DNA of 64,000 nucleotides from Ctena decussata (Eukaryota > Mollusca > Bivalvia > Lucinida > Lucinidae): the NCBI GenBank assembly GCA_963989385.1, contig OZ022515.1:9146803-9210802 (forward strand), given 5' to 3'. The notes under the pieces are model-generated. The model had not been told where the DNA came from. It worked only from the letters and a program-made list of their open reading frames with translations, and did not search any database. Shown here in pieces: positions 1-45,863 of the stretch. Position 1 is the first letter of the stretch; each line of letters begins with the position of its first letter. Made by a program: the position numbers and the translations under genes.

Positions 1-286
1 CAAGGGAGAAGTCTGATATTGGTCTTTAGTGTTTGCTCATACCTGTCCGTCCAAATACTTTGGATGTTTACCGTAGTACAGAAACCAAACAACTACATAA
101 AAGTTTTGAACCACCGCAGAAACATAGGGTGAGGGTTTGGATCCAGTTAAGCCTCCACCGAAAACCCAAACACGTCAGTAGTTCATTATAGACCGTTCGG
201 CAAAGGCGACATTTCTGCTGCGGCTCTTCACTGTTATTCTGTTGCAGTTCTTCACTGCTATTAAGAAATTATAGTATGTTTTTTCT

Positions 287-694
287 CACACTGGTCTGGC
301 ATTCAACACTGGCAACGAAGACAACGTACAAGAAGCTTGCTTGTTCCGCTCATCAGGATAAGTTTGTTTCAGAAGTATAGTCTCACGGACCATCCGAGCA
401 CCGACTCTTGAAATAGGAATCAAAGGTTTTACTGAATTCATATGCATATTCAAGAAATGCTTGAAAACAATTTTTGGACTACAACGTCTATGCAGCGAAT
501 CAGTAAAGAAACTTATTGAAGCACTGCAATTATACTAGACGGAATTTCTTAAAAATCTGGTCTAACTAAGAGGTATAACAAACTGCCGGGTCCGTAAGAA
601 TAATAGTTTGAAATTAATCTAAGAGAAACGCGAAAACAATCAAGTCTTATAGTACGTTGCCTTCGTTGCCTGTGTTGAATGCCAGACCAGTGTG
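287..694. mobile_element. Foldback/TIR element, about 408 bp
   Basis: The left end begins CACACTGGTCTGGCATTCAA and the right end is its near-perfect reverse complement, with about 43 bp of matching terminal inverted repeat on each side (one or two mismatches). The flanks carry TTTCT at 282-286 and 695-699, a possible 5-bp target duplication. No coding capacity is visible. Probably a non-autonomous DNA transposon. Confidence 0.65.
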
Positions 695-1469
695 TTTCTG
701 GTTTCGTCACCAGATATTGTCAGGGTTACTGACGAGGCTTTATTAGCCGAAACTACGTAGTGTGGCCCATGTTCCTACTTCTGTATGTATTTTCTGCTCT
801 TGAAGGAACTTTTTAAGATTTTAATTTTATTTATTTGTGATCTAATAGCAATGTGGCCATCTTTATACCTTCCCATCCTGCTTCAAGTTTTGTTTCGTGA
901 TAAAAGAATACAAAATATGTAAAAATAGATGTATGACGTTTTTCATATAATCTGTTTTTATTGTCCTAATTGATAGTTTCTTTGGTCTTTTGTATGAGCG
1001 GTAATAGTTTTGGCTGGGTTGATTTATTACGGAAGCTAAGGCGAAGGAATGTGACCAAGTAAAACATTTTTAAGTTGTCCCGCCCCAGTAATCTATTACT
1101 GACCACTCAAAGGCGGAACTTCTGATCTGCTCACTCAATGTTACATGCTCTTATATCCGCTTATCTACGATCTTCTAGCAGTATGGTCACCTGTTAGTTG
1201 GCAACTTGGCCCGCGCTTTTGTGTTATAATATAAAATAGAACATGGCAATAGAGAAAAAGGAAAATAAAAGAGATGTTACTGCTGCGTTCAGTTTCTAAA
1301 AAAAACGTAAACTTTATTTACTTTCTGATTGCATTGGAAGCTAACGCGAACTTATTTAAATACTCTCGATGGCACGGATGTTGCCGCATTTGTGGTCCTG
1401 TACTGGTGGAGGAAACCGGAGTACCCGGAGAAAACCACCGACCTCGGACGGGCGACCACTACCCTCTAA

Positions 1470-1548
1470 CGTGACGACGCCGCGAATCGAACTCGGGCCG
1501 CAGAGGTGGAAAGCGAGTGCTCTATCCACTATGCTATCTGAGCCCCTG
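1470..1548 (-). repeat. tRNA-derived SINE head
   Basis: Read on the minus strand it has an A-box-like TAGCATAGTGGATAGAGC and a B-box-like GAGTTCGATTC, spaced as in a tRNA. The adjoining 1370-1470 stretch, with a GGAGTACCCGGAGAAA tract, is probably the SINE body; the same tract recurs at 45582-45601. Confidence 0.55.
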
Positions 1549-1855
1549 CGTTCAGTTTGCCAGCTTTATGACCATCAGTTTTGAAAAAACTGCTCATTCC
1601 ATTTACTGTTCGTTTCTTTCGTGAGTTTCTGTCAGTTTATGTATAAACTTCTTTCCATTTCGGTTTTGAGGGTAGGATGTAGGATCCGACTGTATTAATA
1701 CCTGACCATTGCCTATTTTTTTATTTTGACAGAGAGAAGTCTTTTTGACAAGACAAAAACAATCCACATTGCGAAAGGGCGCAAAATGGCAGAGCAGCGT
1801 ATCCTGAAAGTGGACCCTTTTTCCTTAATAAATACCCAAATTTTTGTCAACTTAC

Positions 1856-35325
<33,470 letters not shown>

Positions 35326-36006
35326 CTGAAATGTTACGAAAATTTAAGTGTACGGGTAATTATAATGTTCAATATTTATCTGCCACTTGTGCGTGCAAAG
35401 GGGTACAATTTTTTTGACTCCGTGTTTGCTACCCTGGAGGACATACTCTTTCAAAAAAAAAGAGGTCTACTCTAATAGAAATAAATTTGCTCCTGTAGGA
35501 GCAAATTCTTTCCTTTTAAAGTTGACCCCTTGGAAAAGGGAGGAAATGCGAAAAATAGTACAGTTGCTTCCCCTGACCTTTCAAGAAAATTAAGATATTC
35601 TAATGAGCTGCGATATACTCAGTAACCCTAAATGTTGGATCACATTAACCAGGCGGTGTACCATAAAGTTCTAAAAAACTGGAACACTTTGAGTTATTAC
35701 GGTAGCTGTCCTAAAAATTGGAGCATTTTGGGTTTTCAATGCAGTTATGCGTATGAACGATGCATTTGGCATGGCAAACAATGTGGATCAAAATCAGACT
35801 GCTCCTCAGGATCAGTCTGATCTTGATATACACTGTTTGCACAGGTCTGTTTGTCCCAATATTAAGAATTTTAGAAATATGCAGGGGGTGGTCGAGGTCG
35901 GGCGATGGCTCTGGGTATCTTTTAGTAACACTGGTTTGGATGATGGTAGGGCAAGGGCAGTAGGTGCGGGTGGGAGTTGTTTTGGCTTGTTTTCTCTCCC
36001 CTATCA

Positions 36007-36007
<1 letters not shown>

Positions 36008-36076
<69 letters not shown>

Positions 36077-36083
36077 ATCTCTC
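36008..36083. repeat. (CT)n microsatellite
   Basis: About 75 bp of nearly pure CT. Confidence 0.95.
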
Positions 36084-36532
36084 TGAGAAATGGTTTGATG
36101 ATATAGTCTGAGCCGATAACTCTCTCTCTCTCTTTGTCTGGAAGACAGCTTGATATGGACTGAAATACTGTCTCAGGGAGCCGTTAAACCCATAACAACC
36201 GACCAAAATTAAATATCCGCAAACCATTGACGCTTTATCGGGTATCTATAACAACATTTCATATGATGGGAATAAAGAATACATTAATTTTGATATTCAA
36301 ATAATGGAAAAGCTGAATTTGTTCAGGGCGTTCTATGTCTTAAATATGACTGAATAAACCCTATCATTTACACCCACGATCGTCTCCAAACAAGGTATAA
36401 ATTGGGAACAGCTTCAAATACTAAAGGGCGTTGCCCTGCAAAAATATCTTTCACTATTGCATACGTATCCAAATGTTTATTATGCGTTCGTCCACTTGCA
36501 TATGTTGCTTCGGGAGATACAGACATTCATTT

Positions 36533-36757
36533 GAGCCGCGACACGAGAAAACCAACAAAGTGGCATGTGCGCCCAGCGAAGACTCAGATCAGCCTGGGCG
36601 TCCGCCCAGTCTGATCAGAGTCTTCGCTGTGCGCTTAATGGGTAGCTTAAGGTCTAAGCTAGTCCCATGCGGACAGCAAAGACTGGGCGGATGCCAGGCT
36701 GATTGGAGTCTTATCTGGGCGCACATGCCACTTTGTTGGTTTGTCGTGTCGTGGCTC
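36533..36757. mobile_element. 240-bp palindromic element (copy 11)
   Basis: Arms GAGCCGCGACACGAGAAAAC and GTCGTGTCGTGGCTC; the right arm has lost about 12 bp. Confidence 0.85.
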
Positions 36758-37359
36758 ATTAAATGATTATGACAAAACCTAATTCGTATTTATAACAAAA
36801 AAAATGAAATAACCTAACCAACTGAGATCAGCCGACATGAGCTCTTTCTTCAACGTCAAATCATGCAACATCCAATGTCAGAAGAGAGCAGTTTAAATAA
36901 AGTTCTTGGGGGGTACATGGAAATTATCATTTGTGCCAAATCAGTTGAGCACTATCATAAAACTCTTAATATTGGAACAGTGCAAACAGAGCAATCAATG
37001 CAGACCCAGATCAGACTGCTCCCAAGACCAGCCAATTTGCCATTTCTAGCTGCAGATTTTGAGTGCATTGCGCGAGGAAAAAAACAAACTTTTACTCTAA
37101 TATGCTTAAGTATTGGGACACCTAAAATGATATTTTTTCCTTTTGTCCCAAATCATTGATTTTTTCAGGTGTCCCAATATATACGCACATTATGGTATTT
37201 GCTTTCTGCTGCGAAGAGTCTGTAAAGTCTTTATTCCTATGTTGGGCGTAACATGATCTGACGCTGAAAAAAGATTTTCAATTCGGTTGAGCCCCGTGTT
37301 ACCTACAACCCGGATCGCTGTGCATACAATGTTTATGACCGCCGTAAACCCTGAAATTA

Positions 37360-37412
37360 AATAATAATAATAATAATAATACATGTAATAATAATAATAA
37401 TAATAATAATAG
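37360..37412. repeat. (AAT)n microsatellite
   Basis: AAT repeats broken once by TACATGT. Confidence 0.93.
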
Positions 37413-38701
37413 TAGATAAACAAAATAAATAAAATAAAGTAAAAAGAAAACATGAATAAATAAAATAACAAAAATGTGACTGGCGTCGTGTGAAGACGAA
37501 CCACGCCGCATGTGCGAACAGGGAAGCCTCAGATCAGCCTTCGCATCCGAGCAGCCTGATCAGAGTTATTCTTTTTATCTAACCAGTCTATGAATCCAGA
37601 GGAATCTAAAAAGCAAACACTGAAGACTGGTCAGTCTGAGGAAATTTGAAGGCTGATTAAGTATTTACATTAAAGTAAAGAGGGGCAACATGCCCCCCCC
37701 CCCCAACCCCTACCCCACCACCCATCCCACTTTTTTGTCATTGTTGAAGAAACTGCCCGATCTAATTCGGAATAACCTTTTCTGTTAAAGGAAACAAAGT
37801 TGTCCACAAATCAAATATGGCACTTAAATATGGTAGGATCTTAACATAATCTGATTATTGTTATTAAATACATGAATATGTATATTGTCCCACCATTGGG
37901 GCAAGACGCCTTTAAAGATGGGACAAACCGCCCGTGGCTATTTCGTATCTTGTTTCCAGATTTGATTGTTAACTGAAGGTTTTAGTCAATACTGATTCCT
38001 TTCCCCGAAAAAATACTCCAGTTAGGTAAAATAGTTTATCATATAGATACGTAATTTCGGACTGCCTAATAAGCAATCTGCATGTTTGATAAAGCTGAGC
38101 TTTTAGAGTAATTATTCTGCCCATCGGTCCGATAAACGTTTTCCCGGTCCGATACGTTTATCGGCCCGTCGTTAACGTCAACAACGTCGCGTGAGATACT
38201 TCGACGTTAAAATGGCGAGTGCGATGTGGCAAAACAGAAAATTTCCCATCCTTTCAGAGCTGATATCTCTCTTATTATCCGTCATAGACATAAAGTGTGA
38301 CCACTAATTTTCTTAATTAGATCACAAGAAACACTTTGGTGTAAAAATAAATTTAAAATGGCTGAATTTTTTGTTTCGCTACAAAACGGCAAGACTGGGT
38401 GGCCGAGAAACATTTCAACTTGCGCAGTGATGCTGTGTGATTTTACTAACACTTAAAAGTAAGATGCCTGCCTCGTTCTATAAGACACTCATCGTCAAAT
38501 GGCTGCCTCTTTTCATTAGACAATAAAGAATCACAATCACACTCGGGTATCCCTACTGTTGAGTTTTTAGATCCCCTATGAGGCATAGGCCTACAGCAGT
38601 AGCAAGTTTCAACAACTTCAAAAATGTATATTTCTAGCAGCTATTTCTGAACATTGTTTTTTCTAAATTAGAATCTATATGATAAACAGATCATAACATG
38701 T

Positions 38702-38811
38702 GTTTTTCGTTATCACCCGATTTATCAGCCCGAGGCTCCAATATCGGACCGAGGGCTTGCCCGAGGTCCGATATTGGTCGAGGGCTGATAAATCGGGTGA
38801 TAACGAAAAAC
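38702..38811. repeat. Palindrome TTTTTCGTTATCACCCGATT
   Basis: About 50 bp per arm (TTTTTCGTTATCACCCGATT and its reverse complement), with a short CTTGCCCGAG-type turn. A related inverted stretch at 38120-38165 (TCGGTCCGATAAACG and CGTTTATCGGCCCG) suggests both belong to one larger element. Confidence 0.85.
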
Positions 38812-38819
38812 CCTTGTAA

Positions 38820-40194
38820 TAGGGGAGACCGGGGCTAGTTGGTCCGAAAATTGCATTTTTACAAATGATGAGGTTAATATGCATTTGCTGGTATTATTTT
38901 CGATTTGCGTAACTATATAGTATAATCATTTTTCTAACTTATTTTATAGTTTTTCGGTCCGAATATGACAGATTCTGATAAATATAACCGTTTTTCGAGA
39001 CGAGGTCAGCTAGACCAACTTACCCCGCTATCGGGGTAAGTTGGTCCGGACAGCGGGGTAAGTTGGACCGACGGGGTAGGTTGGAACGAAAATAGATTTA
39101 ATCGTCAAACAAATATAATTTCATAATAAACAACAATATGAAACTAGTTTAAAAGAGTGCGCATCTACGTTTTTCACTGATAATACCTCAGCCACATAAA
39201 GGCTTTGACGCCGATTCGATTTTATTTTTGTGGGGGTCGATAAATAAGAAAAATGCATTTTCTGAACAGTCTTCTATTTTTTCTTTCCATGTGTATTGTT
39301 ATTTTAAACTATATTTCTATGTAAGAGTATACTTTTACCGAAGACGCATCTGTTTAGTGGCCCAAAAGTGGCCCGCTGGCAACCAAAGGATTAAACAAAG
39401 TAAATGTTTGACAGCTGATTTTCTGAGTTTTATGCGATCGGATTGTAACATTTATTATAATTCCGCCTTCTTGCGATTTTAATACACACCTATCTGGACA
39501 TCGAAATTTCATTCTGATGCTACAGTATGTTGCGTCATGTTAGCTGTGTATGAAAAGTCCTTTGAAGTCTAAAGGGGGGGGGACATATAAGAGGGACCGG
39601 GGCTAGTTGGTCCGAAAATTGATTTTTTTTTTATTTTTTCAAATGCTGAGGTTAATATTCATCTGCTGGTATGATTTTCGCATTGCGTAACGAGTATAAT
39701 CATTTTTCTGACTTATTCTATAGTTTTTCGTTCGGAAAATGACAGATTCCGACGCACCAACTTACCCCGTCGCAGATGGACCTACCTACCCCAACCATAC
39801 CGAACTCTAAATCTTCACTTATGACCAATAGGCCATTGAATTTAGAAACAGCAAATATGCACGATTGAATACCATAGGTGGTGAACTTTCAGAAAATGTA
39901 TAACATAGGCGTGTAAGTTGATACACAGAAAATGCAAAAACAAAAGATTACGGGTGCAAGAAAGTTACTTATGTGGTAAAAAATCGGGTTTTCTTCTCGA
40001 TATTTTATATGAGTTCTCCGATCGTCATCTTTTTCTCTTCAGTAAGTGTAACATAATAAAAGATGTCATTACGTCTTATACTGTTGTCATAATTTTTTCT
40101 CAGTTAAACCTAATTGCCCTTGGACCAACTTGCCCCGCGGACCAATTCAATTCTTTATTACTCTAGGTTAACTAACTAACCCCGGTCTCCCCTA
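38820..40194. mobile_element. TA-target inverted-repeat element, about 1.37 kb
   Basis: Ends TAGGGGAGACCGGGGCTAG and CCCCGGTCTCCCCTA, with TA at each outer edge. The interior contains direct repeats of GGTCCGAAAATTG (38841, 39608) and several GGGGTAAGTTGG motifs. No transposase frame seen. Confidence 0.75.
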
Positions 40195-41608
40195 ATCTCT
40201 ATTTATTTGATACTTATATAAACGTTTTTTTCTGTATTTTTTTGTCTGTTTGTTTCTTTTTCTTTCTTTTTTTAAATCTAAATTAGTCTCGGAAATTTCT
40301 ACTATGAAAAAGGGGTTTCCCTTCGAACACAATCCTAAAAATCTAGATCCGTCTTGTAATGCGGATTTAGATTTTTGGCATTGTTTTGACAGGAAAACAC
40401 TTACAATAGAAGAAAGACTCGGGAAGTCATTATGAGAACTCAATTAACAACAACTAGGCCTACAATACGTACATCAAATGGCCAGTTCTACAATTTTATT
40501 CTACCGTTGAAGTGATAAAATAAGCTCGCTTAAAGTGCAGCTTCAAAATACATAAACAGTGCTTGTTACCTAGTCTATATCTCGCACTTTTTGCACCACG
40601 TTAGATTTTATCTTGTTATAGTATTTTCTAGTACGTCAGCAGTCTTTTTAGTTCCTTAACACCATACTATTAAACGAAAGGACTTTCATCACCACGACAC
40701 GCAGATTAAAAGGTGTTAAAGCTCAGCAACGGGGGAAAAAACTAGAAAATTGTGTCTGTAAGACACTAATGATGCCCCCGTGCAACGCCTGTCACAGGGC
40801 AGTGTACACCACTGAACTGACCATTATTAACAAACAGTGTTTCAAAGCACTTTACTTCTAGCCTCACTATCATAATGCCTATGATGTTGAACAAAATCAA
40901 TTTTACCTCTGAAAAATTTACCTACACAGACTCCATACCTTACAATGCAAAATAGTGAATAAAATGACTAAGTTGAGAAGGTCATTTTTCTGTCAAAACT
41001 ATTACTAGCGACCTCAGAAACCCACATGCACATCTTCAATATGTCAACAATGTGCAAGCATCAAAAACTGAGGATGAAGTTGATTACACAAACTCTATAC
41101 CATACAATGCGCAATATTGCCTGAAATGACTAAGTTCAAAAGGCTGTAATTCTGTCAAAATTAATTCTAGCTCCATCAAAAACCCACATGCACATCTTCA
41201 ACATGTTCTAAATATGTATGAGAAGTTTGAAAAACAGCCATTGAAAACAGCGGTAGGGTGATAGTCTCTATTTGTGTCGACAGAATAAAGTACATTGTAA
41301 AACAAACAATAGAAATCTTAAACAGTTCCTTCTAGAGCAAATAAAACATTCAAAAGAAGGAACATGACTCTACTTCGAAAGTTCGGCTACTCAAGCCTCA
41401 TCCGACCCTGACAATATCTGGCTACGAAAGCCAGAGAAAGCATGCTGCAATAAATTATTTCTTAATTTTAACAAGGCAATCGATTCACAGACGGATAAGT
41501 ATCAAAAAGAGTCCAAACGATTTAAACGCTATGATTAAAATCCTGTCATAAGTTCGTGTTTTTTAATTGTCTTAAAAGGGTTTTCCAACACTATCTTCAA
41601 AGAAACAT

Positions 41609-41829
41609 GAGCCGCAACACGAGAAAACCAACAAAACGGTTGTGCGCCAAGCGCAGACTCAGATCAGCCTGTGCATCCACCTAGTCTGATTAGACTCTTC
41701 GCTAAGCACTGGTCTAAGCTACCCCCATGTGGACAGAGAAGACTTTGATCAGACTGGACGGATGCCCAGGCTGATCTGAGTCTGCGCTGTGTGCACAACC
41801 ACTTTGTTGGTTTTCTCGTGTCGCGGCTC
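41609..41829. mobile_element. 240-bp palindromic element (copy 12)
   Basis: Arms GAGCCGCAACACGAGAAAAC and TCTCGTGTCGCGGCTC; central turn shortened. Confidence 0.87.
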
Positions 41830-42519
41830 AAGCAGTCTTGTTCAGGAGGTGCCATAATCCTGTTATAAAAAAGATAAGAAAAAATCACATCGATTTTGAG
41901 GTATGGAATACCGCTTATTTAGATGACAACTAAACCAATGAGAACTTGTTACTCTTAGTTTGACCCTTTGACGTTTACGCTTTCGTCACGCATGATCAAT
42001 GGAATCACTTTTCGATCATTTTGCTTTAAAACGTACTCTCCATAAATGTGTGATGCCTTTTATTTGTAGTCGTTTGCCTATTAAATTTTATAAACAAAAA
42101 TGCCGAAAAAAATAAAAGAAAAATACACGCGTTATTTCTGCTTTCGCCGAGTATAGTTGTATCATTTATATAATTTTTACCTACACCAAATATCCATGCC
42201 TTACACTATGTGGCTGCCACTGTTCAACTGCAAATGTTCTGAGATAAGAAACATTACTTCCTCATTAAATGACAATGGATCTTCTCTTATCAAAGCACTA
42301 TGGCTAAGATGACAAAGGTTAACTTATTGGGGTCACGAGCATTCGACATCTTCTATTTGTTATTGTTGTTAGGGAATCGCTAGGTGTGATAATAATTAAA
42401 CTGCAAGGATACGTCTATCAGCTCATTTATCAGTTTGAAAACTTGTTCAAAATATCATATGTGCAGTTCTATGGCATTTAATTTAATTTCAAGAGAAAAA
42501 AGCTCCCACTGCCGTGACT

Positions 42520-42785
42520 GGCACACAAGGTTGAAGCAACCTTGAATCAACCTTGATTCAATGTCATGACGTTGAATCAAGGTTGATTCAATCTTGTGTT
42601 GAATCAACCTTGAACCAACCTTGATTCAACGTATCATGACGTTGAATCAATGTTGATTCAATATATTCAATCTTGTGTGATGACGTTGACTCAAGGTTGA
42701 ATCAATCTTATGTAATGACGTTGACTCAATGTCATAACTCATGACTCAATGTTGATTCAAGGTTGATTCAACCTTGTGTGCCTGC
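42520..42785. repeat. GTTGAATCAA foldback repeat
   Basis: Bounded by GGCACACAAGGTTGA and TCAACCTTGTGTGCC. The interior is a mosaic of GTTGATTCAA and GTTGAATCAA in both orientations, with GTCATGACGTTGA blocks. Related fragments lie at 43053-43120 and 54119-54195. Confidence 0.85.
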
Positions 42786-42969
42786 TTGGAAAACATGCAG
42801 TTATATCACTAATACTTAAAGTTCATCAAATCCTCGTACCAATCCTCCTCCTAATTAAATCTCTCTCTCTCTCTTTCAAATTTGTCTGTTGATATTTTAT
42901 TTACAAATCATGCCCCAGATGAAATGCATCACTAAATAAAGTTCGGGGTGGGGGTGATAATAGACGTAA

Positions 42970-43640
42970 AAAAATATGGATATCCATGTTGTTCGTATTC
43001 TCATAAAGATTTCTCCAGGAGGCTCAGTGGAACGGATTGATATCCCACTGGGCAAACAAGGTTGAATCAACCTTGAATCAACATTGATTCAAAGTTGATT
43101 TAACATAGTGTGTCTGCAGGGTAGTTGCACCTTCTGCCACTATGAATATCCATAAATCGGAAGCCAGGATGTGTAATTACGGATGTCCATAAATCGGGCG
43201 CTGCATAATATAGGCATCCGTTTTACTGTTCGTTTGCTATTTTTTTCATGTCCATAATTTATCTCTTGGGTATCCATACTTCGATTTATGGAAATCCGTA
43301 TCTCGCCTTTTAACATCCATAGATGAGCTTTTAAATACTACACTATCAAGAGGAATACTGAATAGGCATAAATCCAATTAAGAGCATCCAAATCTAAATT
43401 ATGGATATCCATAACTAAGTTTTGGATATCAATAAATGATATTTGATATCTAAAATTCGACATAATCTTTTCATAGTTCGATTTTCGGATATCAAAAAAT
43501 CGAATCACCGATATCCAAATATAGTTTAGGATTTCAGGCTATCCATAATTATTTTGTGATATCAATTTGACAAAGTAAAATATAGGACATCTGTTTTGGG
43601 CACATGAAATTTATTATGGATATCCAAACCTAGGGAGAAA
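42970..43640. repeat. Degenerate GGATATCCATAA motif field
   Basis: Variants of GGATATCCATAAATCG (itself palindromic at GGATATCC) recur about every 30-45 bp on both strands, for example near 42977, 43144, 43178, 43264, 43405 and 43616. There is no fixed period. It is interrupted by the GTTGAATCAA fragment at 43053-43120. Confidence 0.65.
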
Positions 43641-43869
43641 ATTAAAAGGCGCTCCATAAAAAAGAGCGCTTTCAGTCGCTTTCAACAGTTCAAGCCGCTG
43701 AGCTATCAAGCACTTGCCAGAGCACCCACATGGTAGAGCGCGTGTCTTCTTTTTTCACTGTTCTTGTTGTGTTGGCAAGACCAGTGAATACTGTCTTTCT
43801 CATCTCTTCTATTGTCAGAGAAGAGATGGATACTATCTATAAGAGGAAGCATTCTGCAACATGCTTGGC

Positions 43870-44517
<648 letters not shown>

Positions 44518-44605
44518 TTCATACTACAATCTGATCTTAGTTTCTAATTTCCGATTTTGAATATTTAACGTTTTAACTATTTTTTTTTTCTCTCTCTCTC
44601 TCTCG

Positions 44606-44638
<33 letters not shown>

Positions 44639-44734
44639 CTTTGTTAGATTTTTTGAAGTTATTACCGCAACATTCTACATCTGACTTCTGTCTTTCAAGG
44701 ATTCTCCCATTTGACTATTTTATAAAGAGAATAT

Positions 44735-44974
44735 GAGCCGCGACACGAGAAAACCAACAAAGTGGTTATGCGCCCAGCGCAGACTCGATCAGATCAGCCT
44801 GGGTATCCGCCCAGTCTGATCAGACTCTTCGCTTTGCGCTTAAAGGGTAGCTAAAGGTCCAAGCTACCTCCATGCGGACAGCGAAGACTCTGATCAGACT
44901 GGGCGAATGCCCAGGCTGATCTGAGTCTGCGCTGGGCGAACTACCACATTGTTGGTTTTCTCTTGTCGCGGCTC
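44735..44974. mobile_element. 240-bp palindromic element (copy 13)
   Basis: Arms GAGCCGCGACACGAGAAAAC and TCTCTTGTCGCGGCTC. Confidence 0.88.
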
Positions 44975-45059
44975 TGTACCCAGGGATAAGTTTTTCTCTT
45001 TAAACCAGAATATTACAAGAGGGAATAGTATGAAACTCTATAGGCCAAGGCTTAACAAA

Positions 45060-45262
45060 AATGTGTTAACTTACAGAAAGTTAATTTCTTCAGTATTCGT
45101 ACAATAAATGCCTGGAATCGGTTACCGGATGACGTCATATCAGCACAGACAACTAATGCGTTCAAGAATCGTTTGGACAAGTACCTGGAGATGAGACATG
45201 GGGCAAAAGAGGCAATGGCCTGATACACATTTCCCATAAAACTAAAGGTAAAGGTAAAGGTA
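45060..45262 (+). pseudogene. 5'-truncated LINE 3' end (CR1/RTE-like)
   Basis: The plus strand reads VNFFSIRTINAWNRLPDDVI, then TNAFKNRLDKYLEMRHG, then a stop at 45220-45222. FSxRxxNxWNxLPxxV...FKxxLDK is the usual C-terminal end of several non-LTR reverse transcriptase ORFs. It is followed by a microsatellite-type tail (AAAGGTAAAGGTAAAGGTA, 45245-45262). Only the last 60 or so codons remain. Clade assignment is tentative. Confidence 0.75.
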
Positions 45263-45782
45263 CCGATTTTCGTCATATTTTGACTACTGTATGCCTCTTT
45301 ACACTTTACGCCACTTTACGCCTCTGTGGGCCCTTAACGCTCCTGTACACCTGTATCTGTATCTCAGGAATTCCAGCCTATATGAGGCTCACCCTCCTAC
45401 ATGCCACATGGCAAGAGGAGGTAATTGTAACCATGACTGGACACGAGACACCCCGAGACCGGTATACGGTCAAAAAACTCCCAAAAAACTTGGGGGTTTA
45501 ATGTAAGTTTCGGACCGCATGCCGGTCACGAACTTTCGTGCCAGTGTAACGGTCAGAGTCTGTATTTAATGTGGAAGAAGAACCGGAGTACCCGGAGAAA
45601 GAACCACAGCAAGCTTGCTCGGTATACAGACAGAACCGAAACAGACGTAGTCTCATCTGCCTAAGGCCTACGCTACTTTACTGTTTTTAGGTACACCGCG
45701 GCGAGTCGGTTTAGTGCAAATCAAGTACACCCTCTGTGACAGTTCTTTCAGACCAAAAAGACAGGCAGCAAATTAATTCAAA

Positions 45783-45863
45783 ATGTCTTTCATACACGTT
45801 TCTCCCGAGAGCCATTTCCCAATCCAAAACCTCCCTTATGGTGTTTTCTCGACGCCTGATGAC
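45783..45863 (+). CDS. FAH: FAH exon 1
   Basis: Starts at ATG 45783 (CAAAATGTC) and encodes 27 residues, [20 protein letters not shown] then VFSTPDD. The donor is GTGAGT and the phase is 0. [13 protein letters not shown] is the conserved start of animal FAH, so the start is secure. Confidence 0.95.

Larger units (their letters stand above)
1..1855. other. Sequence downstream of the FReD exon
   Basis: No further FReD exon was recognised here (looked for WxxIQRR and GEFWLG-like coding on the minus strand). It contains the foldback element 287-694 and a tRNA-like SINE head near 1470-1548. The rest is AT-rich with no visible gene. Confidence 0.5.
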
